Source: Rhodococcus sp. EPR-157 (GTDB taxonomy: Bacteria > Actinomycetota > Actinomycetes > Mycobacteriales > Mycobacteriaceae). Taken from it: 64,000 nucleotides of DNA. The DNA is taken from NCBI RefSeq assembly GCF_001647195.1, contig NZ_LVCV01000161.1, positions 1 to 64,000 on the forward strand, given 5' to 3'. Numbering within the stretch: the stretch's first letter is position 1; the number at the start of each line of letters is the position of its first letter. This document shows, piece after piece, positions 57,848 to 64,000 of this stretch. A program made the position numbers and the translations under genes. The notes below the pieces were generated by a model that was not told the DNA's origin, did not search any database, and saw only the letters and a program-made list of their open reading frames with translations.

Positions 57848-58627
57848 ATGCGCATCGGAGCCCACGTTCGTGACAGTGCCGACCCGCTCGGCTCGGCGTC
57901 GGCCCTCGGGGTCGACTTCGTCCAGATGTTCCTCACCGACCCGCAGAAGTGGAACAAGCTGAAGCCGCATCCCCAGGGCGAGGAACTGAAGGCCAGTGAC
58001 GTCGACGTCGTCGTGCACAGTTCGTACGTCCTCAACGTCGCGAGCCTCAACAACCGCATTCGCATACCCTCACGCAAGGCCGTGATCGAGCAGGCGGCCG
58101 CGGCGGCTGACATCGGTGCGATCGGACTGGTCGTACACGGTGGGCATGTGCGTGACGGTGAGGACACCGCGAAAGGATTCGACAACTGGCGCAAGCTGTT
58201 CGAACGTCAGGCCGACGAGGGTGGATTCGGTGTTCCGATCTTCATCGAGAACACCGCGGGCGGCGACTTCGCGATGGCGCGTCACTTCGACGACATCGCC
58301 CGGCTATGGGATGCGGTAGGTGAGTTCGGCGCGGGCTTCTGCCTCGACACGTGCCACGCCTGGGCAGGAGGCGAGGAACTGGTCGGCGTCGTGGATCGGA
58401 TCAAGGCCATCACCGGGCGGATCGATCTGGTCCATCTGAACAATTCGCGTGACGAGTTCGACTCGGCGCGAGACCGGCACGCGAACCTGGCCGACGGAAC
58501 GATCGATGCCGAGGTGCTGACGGCGGTGGCGGAAGCCTCCGGTGCACCGGTGATCCTCGAGACCCCTGAAGAAGGACTCGCGACCGACGTGCAGTTCTTG
58601 AAGACGAAGACACAGAGCAGTTCTTGA
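57848..58627 (+). CDS. nfo: Endonuclease IV (AP endonuclease)
   Basis: 259-residue TIM-barrel apurinic/apyrimidinic endonuclease of base-excision repair. The three-zinc ligands are visible: VVVHSSY, VVHGGH, FIENTAGG, CLDTCHAWAGG, LVHLNNSRDEFDSARDRHANL and ILETPEE. ATG 57848 is used; GTG 57845 immediately upstream is also possible. Slightly shorter than E. coli Nfo (285) but with no missing ligand. Convergent with the NRPS-fragment gene, 7 bp apart. Confidence 0.93.
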   Translation: MRIGAHVRDSADPLGSASALGVDFVQMFLTDPQKWNKLKPHPQGEELKASDVDVVVHSSYVLNVASLNNRIRIPSRKAVIEQAAAAADIGAIGLVVHGGHVRDGEDTAKGFDNWRKLFERQADEGGFGVPIFIENTAGGDFAMARHFDDIARLWDAVGEFGAGFCLDTCHAWAGGEELVGVVDRIKAITGRIDLVHLNNSRDEFDSARDRHANLADGTIDAEVLTAVAEASGAPVILETPEEGLATDVQFLKTKTQSSS

Positions 58628-58634
58628 CGGATCG

Positions 58635-59261
58635 TCAGACGAACATCGAGATCGTCTTCTCCCAGAAGCGCTCGAAGTCGTCGACGTCGGCGCGGGTGAA
58701 GATCCGACTGTTCCACCGAAAGTCGGTGTCCACCATGGTGACCCCGTCGACGACCGTCACGTCGCACGTGACCGTCAGGCTGTGGGTCAGCGGCTCGTTC
58801 TCGTCGGACATCGAGCTTTCGGTACCGTAGCGAAATGCGATCTGAGCGCCTGGCTTTCGTTCCAGCGCAGGAGAATTCAGCGTGTTCTTGACGATCTCGT
58901 AATCGGATCCACCGTTGGGAGCTCCGGCGATTCGACGCCGTACTTCTTCGGTGAGGGTCGCAACATGTCCCCTGGTGGGCAACCGCGCCGGAAAGTAGGA
59001 ATTCGGACTGCCCTCGATGTCGATCAGGACGCCGGACGCGCAGCTACGGCACCGGTCGCTCTGCCAGGATCCGATGGTATCGGCGAGCACAGCGAGGAGG
59101 GTCGTCGGGTCGGGCAGCTCCGCACCCGCCCACTGGGTGCGAACGGTGGTCACGACGGACGAGTCGACGGTGTCGATCCGGGGATCGGTGCGGCGGGATC
59201 CGAAAGAGCGTTCCTCTGGCGTCAGTACCGCGACCCAGTACGGAACCTGTGCTGCTGTCAC
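58635..59261 (-). CDS. Stand-alone C-terminal half of an NRPS epimerization/condensation-type domain
   Basis: 208-residue protein resembling the second half of an NRPS E/C domain: YFPARLPTRGHVATLTEEVRRRIAGAPNGGSDYEIVKN corresponds to the YPVxL...VKExLRxVPxxGxGYxxLxY region, QIAFRYGTESS to the FNYLG strand, and TDFRWNSRIFTRADVDDFERFWEKTISMF to the terminal helix. The N-terminal half, which would hold the catalytic HHxxxD motif, is missing, so it cannot be a catalyst by itself. The upstream IdeR-like box suggests iron control. It may be a structural partner of a siderophore synthetase, or a remnant kept for another role. Confidence 0.75.
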   Translation of the reverse strand: MTAAQVPYWVAVLTPEERSFGSRRTDPRIDTVDSSVVTTVRTQWAGAELPDPTTLLAVLADTIGSWQSDRCRSCASGVLIDIEGSPNSYFPARLPTRGHVATLTEEVRRRIAGAPNGGSDYEIVKNTLNSPALERKPGAQIAFRYGTESSMSDENEPLTHSLTVTCDVTVVDGVTMVDTDFRWNSRIFTRADVDDFERFWEKTISMFV

Positions 59262-59292
59262 TGCCCGTCACCACCTTGTGTCGCACGCTGTG

Positions 59293-59311
59293 TGTCGCAA
59301 GCCTTACCTAA
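59293..59311 (-). promoter_or_regulatory. IdeR/DtxR-like iron box
   Basis: Minus-strand TTAGGTAAGGCTTGCGACA matches the IdeR consensus TTAGGTTAGGCTAACCTAA at 13 of 19 positions. The left half TTAGGTAAGGCT is near-perfect and the right half is weak. It ends 31 bp before the start of the NRPS half-domain gene. Confidence 0.55.
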
Positions 59312-59358
59312 CCTTCGCCACTGTAGCGGCAGCCAGCCTGTTGGGCCAGTCGAGGTGG

Positions 59359-59853
59359 TCAGACGCCGGTGATCGAGCGAGCCAGACGAGGAACGGTCGG
59401 TGATTGTGGGACGTGGCCGGAGTCGAGCTGACCGAGCAGAGCTTCGGACCAGTCGACGAGTCCTGCGACGTCGAGACCGTGCGGTGGATCGGTGCTGTAA
59501 CTCTCTATGCGGTCATGCCCGCGTCGGAGCAACGACCCCGCGCCGACGTCGTTGCCGCGGAGGAGGTGCGTGAGACCGACGGCGAGCTGGGCAAGTCCCT
59601 GCCACAGTGCCCGCTCCGACTCCGGAGAGTCCTTCCACGTCCCTTCGAGAATCTCGTGGGCATGGAAGGGCATTCCGTCGTCGAGGAGCTGCTGCGCACG
59701 GACGATCGACTCGTCGGGCGGCAATCTCAGATCGTCGGGAATGCGTTCGACGCCGTCGGCGCCCCGAGACAACGGCCGCCCCAGACCGTCGCGGGGGCGT
59801 CCGTTCAGCGGTTTACCGAGGGAATCGCGTTCGCGTTCCGACAAATAGCTCAC
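59359..59853 (-). CDS. DUF309 family protein
   Basis: 164-residue protein with the DUF309 helical signature: DGMPFHAHEILEGTWKDSPESERALWQGLAQLAVGLTHLLRGNDVGAGSLLRRG. The HE(I/V)LE and GLxQLA motifs are diagnostic. The N-terminal 50 residues are low-complexity and charged. Family function unknown. The start overlaps the stop of the upstream MFS gene in ATGA. Confidence 0.88.
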   Translation of the reverse strand: MSYLSERERDSLGKPLNGRPRDGLGRPLSRGADGVERIPDDLRLPPDESIVRAQQLLDDGMPFHAHEILEGTWKDSPESERALWQGLAQLAVGLTHLLRGNDVGAGSLLRRGHDRIESYSTDPPHGLDVAGLVDWSEALLGQLDSGHVPQSPTVPRLARSITGV

Positions 59854-61157
59854 ACCTCGGAGGTAGTCGATGCTCGAGTGTCGTTCTTGGCCGAGGTCAC
59901 GGTCACCGCGATCAGGGCGGCGAGGGCGAGTGCAGAGACACCGACCATCGTCACCGATACTGCCACGTTGTCGTTGCCCAGTGCGCCGACTACCGGAGCG
60001 ATGATGGCTCCGAGGCCGAACTGCGCTGCACCGAGGAGTGCGGCTGCGGTGCCCGCGGCTTCACCGTGGCGGGAAAGCGCAAGAGCAGGCGCGTTCGGCA
60101 TGACGAATCCGACGGCGCCCAGCACGAACCACAGCGGGACGAGGAATCCGATCATGCCCCCGATACCGGCGACCGCGAGCACGGTCATCACCAAGGATGC
60201 GACCACGGCGCCCGACAGAGCGGAAATGACGATGCGGACCGGTGCGAAGTAACCGAGCAGCAGGACGTTGAGTTGAGATGCACCGATCAATGCGATGGCT
60301 CCCAGTGCAAACACGATGGCGAACTGCTGTTCGTTGAGCCCGAACTCTTCCTGCAGAACGAACGACGACCCGGCTATGTAGGCGAACAGGGCCGACATCG
60401 CGAGGGCCGCAACGAGGACGAGCACCACGAACTGTCGGTCCCGCAGCAGGCCGCCGTACGTGCGGACGACCGGCATGATTCCGCGGCCGCGGCGACGCTC
60501 GGGAGGCAACGTTTCCCGGAGTGAGAACACGGCGAGGACGAGCAGCGCAACACCGAGGATGGTCAGCGCGCCGAAGACCCAGCGCCACGATCCGACGAGC
60601 AGGATGCCACCGCCGAGGGATGGAGCAAGAACCGGTGCGACGCCCATGACGAGCATCAACCGGGACAGGACGGTGGCGGCAGCGCGGCCGGTGAACAGGT
60701 CGCGAACCACGGCCATCGCGACCACGGCCGCAGCTGCAGCACCGAGACCTTGCAGGCCACGGAAGAGCCCGAGCACGGCCACGTTGGGCGCGATCGCGCA
60801 CAGCAGCGACGCAACGATGTGGATGGCGGTGCCCACGATCAGTGGCAGGCGACGTCCGACGATGTCCGACAGCGGGCCGATGATCAGCTGGCCGAGAGCC
60901 AGGCCGATCAAGGTGCCCGTCAGAGTGAGCTGGACAGCTGCGGACGACGACTCGAGATCGTCGACGATCGACGGCAGCGCGGGCAAGTACATGTCGATGG
61001 TCAGCGGACCGAGGGCGATGAGCGCGCCGAGCACGAGGATGACCCTCATGCGCTCACCGGCGGTCGGTGTGGAGTCTCGCGCGTCGGTCTTGTGCGCGTC
61101 GGTGTAGTGCGCGTCGGGCAGGACGTGGGGTGCGGTCTGTTCCGGGGCATGTGACAC
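59850..61157 (-). CDS. Bcr/CflA-type multidrug MFS transporter
   Basis: 435-residue twelve-helix MFS exporter of the drug-resistance Bcr/CflA subfamily: LGALIALGPLTIDMYLPALPSIVDDL, the A-motif GPLSDIVGRRLPLIVG, and GVAPVLAPSLGGGILLVGSWRWVF. GTG 61157 is used, giving a 36-residue hydrophilic N-terminus with a DAHYTDAHKTDA repeat; ATG 61049 just before the first helix is an alternative. Operon with DUF309. Confidence 0.9.
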   Translation of the reverse strand: MSHAPEQTAPHVLPDAHYTDAHKTDARDSTPTAGERMRVILVLGALIALGPLTIDMYLPALPSIVDDLESSSAAVQLTLTGTLIGLALGQLIIGPLSDIVGRRLPLIVGTAIHIVASLLCAIAPNVAVLGLFRGLQGLGAAAAAVVAMAVVRDLFTGRAAATVLSRLMLVMGVAPVLAPSLGGGILLVGSWRWVFGALTILGVALLVLAVFSLRETLPPERRRGRGIMPVVRTYGGLLRDRQFVVLVLVAALAMSALFAYIAGSSFVLQEEFGLNEQQFAIVFALGAIALIGASQLNVLLLGYFAPVRIVISALSGAVVASLVMTVLAVAGIGGMIGFLVPLWFVLGAVGFVMPNAPALALSRHGEAAGTAAALLGAAQFGLGAIIAPVVGALGNDNVAVSVTMVGVSALALAALIAVTVTSAKNDTRASTTSEV

Positions 61158-61224
61158 GAAGTACTCAGCAACGAGATCGCCTGATCTGTTCCCGGTGTGA
61201 TGTATTCGAACTAGGGTCTCTGCG

Positions 61225-61602
61225 GTGAGCAACTTCGGGGACAGTCCACGGCAGGCAGTCGTCCGGGAGTACATCGACGCGCTCGCGTCGCACGACTCCG
61301 GTGCCGTGAAGTTCGCTCCGGGCGCGCGCCGGATCGAGAACGGCATCACGACCGGATTCTCCGGTCCAGGGCTGGCCAAGGGTCTCGACAACGCCTTCTA
61401 CTACCACGCGATCCTCGACATTCGCGACATCGAATTCACGGAGTCCGGGGACACCGTGCGGGCAACGTTCCTCATCGACGCCGGAGTCCGACGGAAGCGG
61501 ATCGTGACCGTCGCGGTCGAGGAAACGTTCCTCGTTCCCGACGGCACCATCCATCTGATCATGGCGAAACTCCGCCTCAGATTTCGCCGAACACCTCGGT
61601 AA
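61225..61602 (+). CDS. SnoaL/NTF2-like protein
   Basis: 125-residue single-domain protein with the NTF2-like layout: AVVREYIDALASHDSGAVKFAPGARRIENGI, then three long strands (DIRDIEFTESGDTVRATFLI, KRIVTVAVEETFLVPDGTIHLIMAKLRLRF). The start is GTG at 61225. No catalytic residues can be assigned. The 3' end overlaps the convergent VOC gene by 26 bp. Confidence 0.8.
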   Translation: MSNFGDSPRQAVVREYIDALASHDSGAVKFAPGARRIENGITTGFSGPGLAKGLDNAFYYHAILDIRDIEFTESGDTVRATFLIDAGVRRKRIVTVAVEETFLVPDGTIHLIMAKLRLRFRRTPR

Positions 61603-62128
61603 GTCCCGCTCGGACTCCTGCCGGGCTGGAGACTCCGATGCCGCTGGGGGTGTCGATGCCGTAGCGGTCGATCTCCTTCTGTAGATCGAGAGGCCGGATC
61701 GACGAGCTGGCGTCGATGGTCGCCTCGTCGAGGAGGTTCAGTGGGACGAGCCAGACGATCTCGAACTCGATGCCGTCGGGATCCTTGCCATACAGACTCT
61801 TGGTGGAACCGTGATCGGATGCGCCGACGAGAGCGCCGGCGGCGGAGAGCTTCTGCGCCAGGTCGGCGAGGTCGGCGAGGGTCTGCACCTCCCACGCCAG
61901 ATGGTAGAGCCCGACGGTCTCGCGTCCGGCGCCGCTCGGGCGCGCGCTGTCACCGAGCTGGAACAGGCCGAGATCGTGATCGTTGGTACTGGCGTTCGCC
62001 TGAAGGAAGGCCGCTCCCGCGCCCATTCGCAGTTTGACTCGGAAGCCGAGCACGTCGGTGTAGAACGCGACGGACTCCTCGACGTTGCGTACGTACAGGA
62101 CTGCGTGGTTGAGCCGCTGAATAGCCAT
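61577..62128 (-). CDS. VOC family ring-cleavage-dioxygenase-like protein
   Basis: 183-residue vicinal-oxygen-chelate protein. First module: RLNHAVLYVRNVEESVAFYTDVLGFRVKLRMG; second: GLYHLAWEVQTLADLADLAQKLSAAGALVGASDHGSTKSLYGKDPDGIEFEIVW. His, His and Glu at the equivalent metal positions are present, as in catechol-dioxygenase-like and CatE proteins. The C-terminal 45 residues are an extension. The Shine-Dalgarno TAGGAGA overlaps the inverted repeat upstream. Confidence 0.87.
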   Translation of the reverse strand: MAIQRLNHAVLYVRNVEESVAFYTDVLGFRVKLRMGAGAAFLQANASTNDHDLGLFQLGDSARPSGAGRETVGLYHLAWEVQTLADLADLAQKLSAAGALVGASDHGSTKSLYGKDPDGIEFEIVWLVPLNLLDEATIDASSSIRPLDLQKEIDRYGIDTPSGIGVSSPAGVRAGLTEVFGEI

Positions 62129-62140
62129 GACATCTCCTAA

Positions 62141-62154
62141 GTTGAACCTTCAAC
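62141..62154. promoter_or_regulatory. Inverted repeat in front of the VOC gene
   Basis: GTTGAACCTTCAAC: perfect 6-bp arms with a 2-bp spacer, 13 bp before the VOC start. This form is typical of MarR-family operators. No regulator gene adjoins. Confidence 0.5.
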
Positions 62155-62183
62155 CTAAGAGTACACCGGATGCCGCTCGGCCG

Positions 62184-63131
62184 TCAGTGCCAGGTGTGAT
62201 CGACGAGCGGAGTGCGGGGACCGAACTTCGGCTTGATCGCCTTCCCGCTCACCTGAAGTAGGCGGACGGCTCGAAATCGATGTGGAGCAAGAGGTTTCAT
62301 GTATTCGATCATTCCCTCGTCGTCGAGGGGTCGGCCGAGTAGAGACCAACCGACGACGGCGGCGAGGTGGTAGTCGCCCACCGACAAGGCGTCGGGATCG
62401 CCGAGGGCGCGCTGTGCCACCTCGGCGGCCGTCCAGATACCGACGCCCGGGACGGCTCTCAGTCGTCTCGACGCGTCCAGGTATGACATGGAGGTGGTCT
62501 GTTCGAGGCGGCCGGCGACCTGCGCGCACCGCACGATGGTCTTCGATCTCGCCGGATCGACGTTGGCCAGGTGGTATTCCCACGACGGGATGCGCCGCCA
62601 CACGTCAGGGGTCGGAGGTACGAACATTGGCCTGGGCGTCGGACCCGGCGCGCGATCGCCGAACTTGGTGACAAGCGTGCGCCACGACGAGAACGCGGAC
62701 AACCCGTGCACACGTTGTTCGAGGATCGCCGGAACGAGCGCCTCCATGACGAGTCCCGTCCGACCCAGCCGTAGGTGTGGGAACTGGCGGTGAGCTTCTT
62801 TCAGCGTCGGGTGGTCGGGTTCGAAGCCCGATGCGTCGTCGTCGCAACCGAGCAAGGCCGGCAACATGTCGGTGAACTCGACGGCACCGTCGCCCCACGC
62901 CGTGCATCGGACGGAGTGCCGAGTCGTCTGTGCGAGTCGATAGGTGACGAGTCCGGACGGCAGCCGCGATGCTCGCCACACACAGCCGGCGCCGTCGCGT
63001 TCGTGGGTGGGGTCACTGCGGCCTCGACGAAGGCCCGACATACTCATCCCGACGTCGAGCGGACGCTCGGATTCGAGCGCACAAGAGATCGAGTCGAGAG
63101 CGCCGGGAGTAGCAGGACTGGACGACCACAT
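62184..63131 (-). CDS. DNA-3-methyladenine glycosylase-like (HhH-GPD) protein
   Basis: 315-residue member of the AlkA/HhH-GPD superfamily. The helix-hairpin-helix is RLRAVPGVGIWTAAEVAQRALGDPDALSVGDYHLAA, with the catalytic Asp in VGDYH, and LVPAILEQRVHGLSAFSSWRTLVTKFG forms the preceding helices. The N-terminal region (residues 1-90) is beta-rich as in AlkA. ATG 63131 is used; the long frame upstream is antisense to the reductase. It should excise alkylated or deaminated bases. Confidence 0.88.
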   Translation of the reverse strand: MWSSSPATPGALDSISCALESERPLDVGMSMSGLRRGRSDPTHERDGAGCVWRASRLPSGLVTYRLAQTTRHSVRCTAWGDGAVEFTDMLPALLGCDDDASGFEPDHPTLKEAHRQFPHLRLGRTGLVMEALVPAILEQRVHGLSAFSSWRTLVTKFGDRAPGPTPRPMFVPPTPDVWRRIPSWEYHLANVDPARSKTIVRCAQVAGRLEQTTSMSYLDASRRLRAVPGVGIWTAAEVAQRALGDPDALSVGDYHLAAVVGWSLLGRPLDDEGMIEYMKPLAPHRFRAVRLLQVSGKAIKPKFGPRTPLVDHTWH

Positions 63132-63172
63132 CGTGGAGACGAGCCTAATGCCTTCCCCTGACAGGCCTCGTT

Positions 63173-64000
63173 CTAGTCGAAGCCACCCGCCACCGTGACC
63201 ACGGTCCGGCCGATGACCCGCCCCTGGGCGATGTCGTCGAGCGTGCCACGAACATCGGCGACAGGGACCTCGGTGGTGAGTGCATCGAGGCGCTGAGGAC
63301 GCAGATCGGTCTCCAACTGGTGCCAGATTGCCCGACGCTTGTCGATCGGGAGCTGAACCGAATCGATCCCCAGCAGCGAGACGCCGCGCAGGATGAACGG
63401 CAACACCGTCGTCGACAGCTGGGCGCCTCCGGTCAGTCCGCTGGCCGCGACGGAGCCGCCGTAGCGAACCGTGCTGAGCACGTGCGCGAGCGTCTTGCCA
63501 CCTACACAATCGACGGCACCTGCCCAGTCGGCGCGGCCGAGCGGCCGAGGTTTTGCGTCGGGATCCTCCGGCAACCTGCCGGTCACCGCGTGTGCTCCCA
63601 GGCTGGTCAAGAGATCGGCTGCGTGTTCCTTCCCTGTCGATGCGTGAACCTCGAACCCGGCGGCCGACAGCAAGTCGACGCTGACGGTCCCGACGCCGCC
63701 GCTGGCACCGGTGACGAGGATCGGGCCGTCGGATGGGGTGAGTCCAGCCGCGCGTAGTGCCAGAACGCTCATCGCAGCGGTGAAGCCGGCGGTTCCGATC
63801 GCAGCTGCCTCGCGCGTCGACAGTGTCGCCAACGGAACGACCCACTCCGCAGGTACCCGTGCATATTCGGCGTAGCCACCATGTTGCGCAGTCCCGATGT
63901 CGTACCCGTGCGCGACGACTCGCTGCCCCACTGCTACGTCCGCACTCGTCGATTCGACGACGGTTCCGGCGATGTCGATGCCAGGAACGATGGGATAGTC
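63173..64000 (-). CDS. AcuI/YhdH-type acrylyl-CoA or quinone reductase, 5' end cut by window edge
   Basis: Medium-chain reductase whose frame is open to the last base of the window. The first visible residues, DYPIVPGIDIAGTVVES, belong to the middle of the GroES-like domain, so about 60-70 residues are missing. It has HGGYAEYARVPAEWVVPLA, the NADPH site ILVTGASGGVGTVSVDLLSAAG, and GGSVAASGLTGGAQLSTTVLPFILRGVSLLGIDSVQ, all typical of the YhdH/AcuI subfamily. It probably reduces acryloyl-CoA or related enones. It lies 41 bp upstream of the glycosylase gene on the same strand. Confidence 0.88.
   Translation of the reverse strand, partial: DYPIVPGIDIAGTVVESTSADVAVGQRVVAHGYDIGTAQHGGYAEYARVPAEWVVPLATLSTREAAAIGTAGFTAAMSVLALRAAGLTPSDGPILVTGASGGVGTVSVDLLSAAGFEVHASTGKEHAADLLTSLGAHAVTGRLPEDPDAKPRPLGRADWAGAVDCVGGKTLAHVLSTVRYGGSVAASGLTGGAQLSTTVLPFILRGVSLLGIDSVQLPIDKRRAIWHQLETDLRPQRLDALTTEVPVADVRGTLDDIAQGRVIGRTVVTVAGGFD

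Noticed and set aside
1-64000. CRISPR array, prophage, transposase or rRNA
   Set aside because: No spaced direct repeats of CRISPR type, no integrase or transposase motifs and no rRNA sequence were seen. The short tandem repeats present have periods of 6, 7, 15, 17 and 19 bp without spacers.

Overview
The window is high-GC actinobacterial DNA, most likely chromosome of a Rhodococcus-like member of the Nocardiaceae/Mycobacteriales. Support for this comes from an initiator tRNA with the C1:U72 mismatch, a 13E12-type DUF222/HNH gene behind a perfect mycobacterial-type LexA box, an EphD-like hydrolase, AlkB, an F420-type luciferase-like oxidoreductase, an IdeR-like box, many GTG starts and many 4-bp ATGA/GTGA overlaps. 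No phage, transposase, CRISPR array or rRNA was seen. The genes at both window edges are cut.

Region 1 (1-15 kb) is the main discovery candidate. It is one minus-strand operon of eleven genes, read from 14971 down to 1178. It encodes a lipoprotein-dependent oligopeptide/nickel-type ABC importer (binding protein, two permeases, fused double ATPase), a fold-III PLP decarboxylase, a cysteine-synthase-like enzyme fused to rhodanese, a SufS-type cysteine desulfurase homologue, two ATP-grasp ligases, an MFS exporter and a SAM methyltransferase. Nine of the ten junctions are 4-bp overlaps or gaps of 9 bp or less; the tenth is 17 bp. A Fur-family, Zur-like dyad lies just upstream. I read this as a zinc-regulated, NRPS-independent, probably sulfur-containing metallophore system with its own uptake and export. 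I know of no described system with this gene set.

Region 2 (15-31 kb) holds a small hypothetical gene with three tandem AIM24 paralogues, an F420-type oxidoreductase, a VOC protein, an HtrA-like protease, the SOS-controlled HNH gene, an NTF2-like protein, a secreted metallophosphoesterase, DUF72, a small alarmone synthetase, a lipoprotein beta-lactamase-fold hydrolase coupled to an ArsR repressor behind two palindromes, DoxX, and an SF2 helicase with a DUF5710-like N-terminus.

Region 3 (31-41 kb) holds a glutamine amidotransferase, a lactate-monooxygenase-like flavoprotein coupled to a GH13 enzyme, a TPP riboswitch in front of an SDR and an NtaA-type monooxygenase, an EphD-like hydrolase without its SDR half, and a stand-alone LeuA regulatory domain. 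That last gene has a leader ORF and hairpin upstream and is flanked by inverted copies of a ~95-nt element. A STAND-like ATPase follows.

Region 4 (40-51 kb) holds AlkB, a monoacylglycerol lipase, patatin, an amidohydrolase, a quinone oxidoreductase, an ABC1/UbiB kinase with TetR, a DUF998 protein, and a PopR/ClgR-like regulator beside a clpP pair that has a PopR-type palindrome. It also holds the initiator tRNA with a strong terminator, a LON-domain protein and a hydrolase. Two copies of one long hairpin sit between convergent gene pairs at 40.35 and 45.5 kb.

Region 5 (51-64 kb) holds a stand-alone adenylation-thiolation-thioesterase protein, a MacB/FtsX-type ABC exporter, endonuclease IV, an orphan C-terminal half of an NRPS epimerization/condensation domain behind an IdeR-like box, DUF309, a Bcr/CflA MFS, a SnoaL-like protein, a VOC protein, a DNA glycosylase and a partial AcuI-type reductase. 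No gene-free stretch exceeds 300 bp. Functions are inferred from motifs read by eye; no database search was run.
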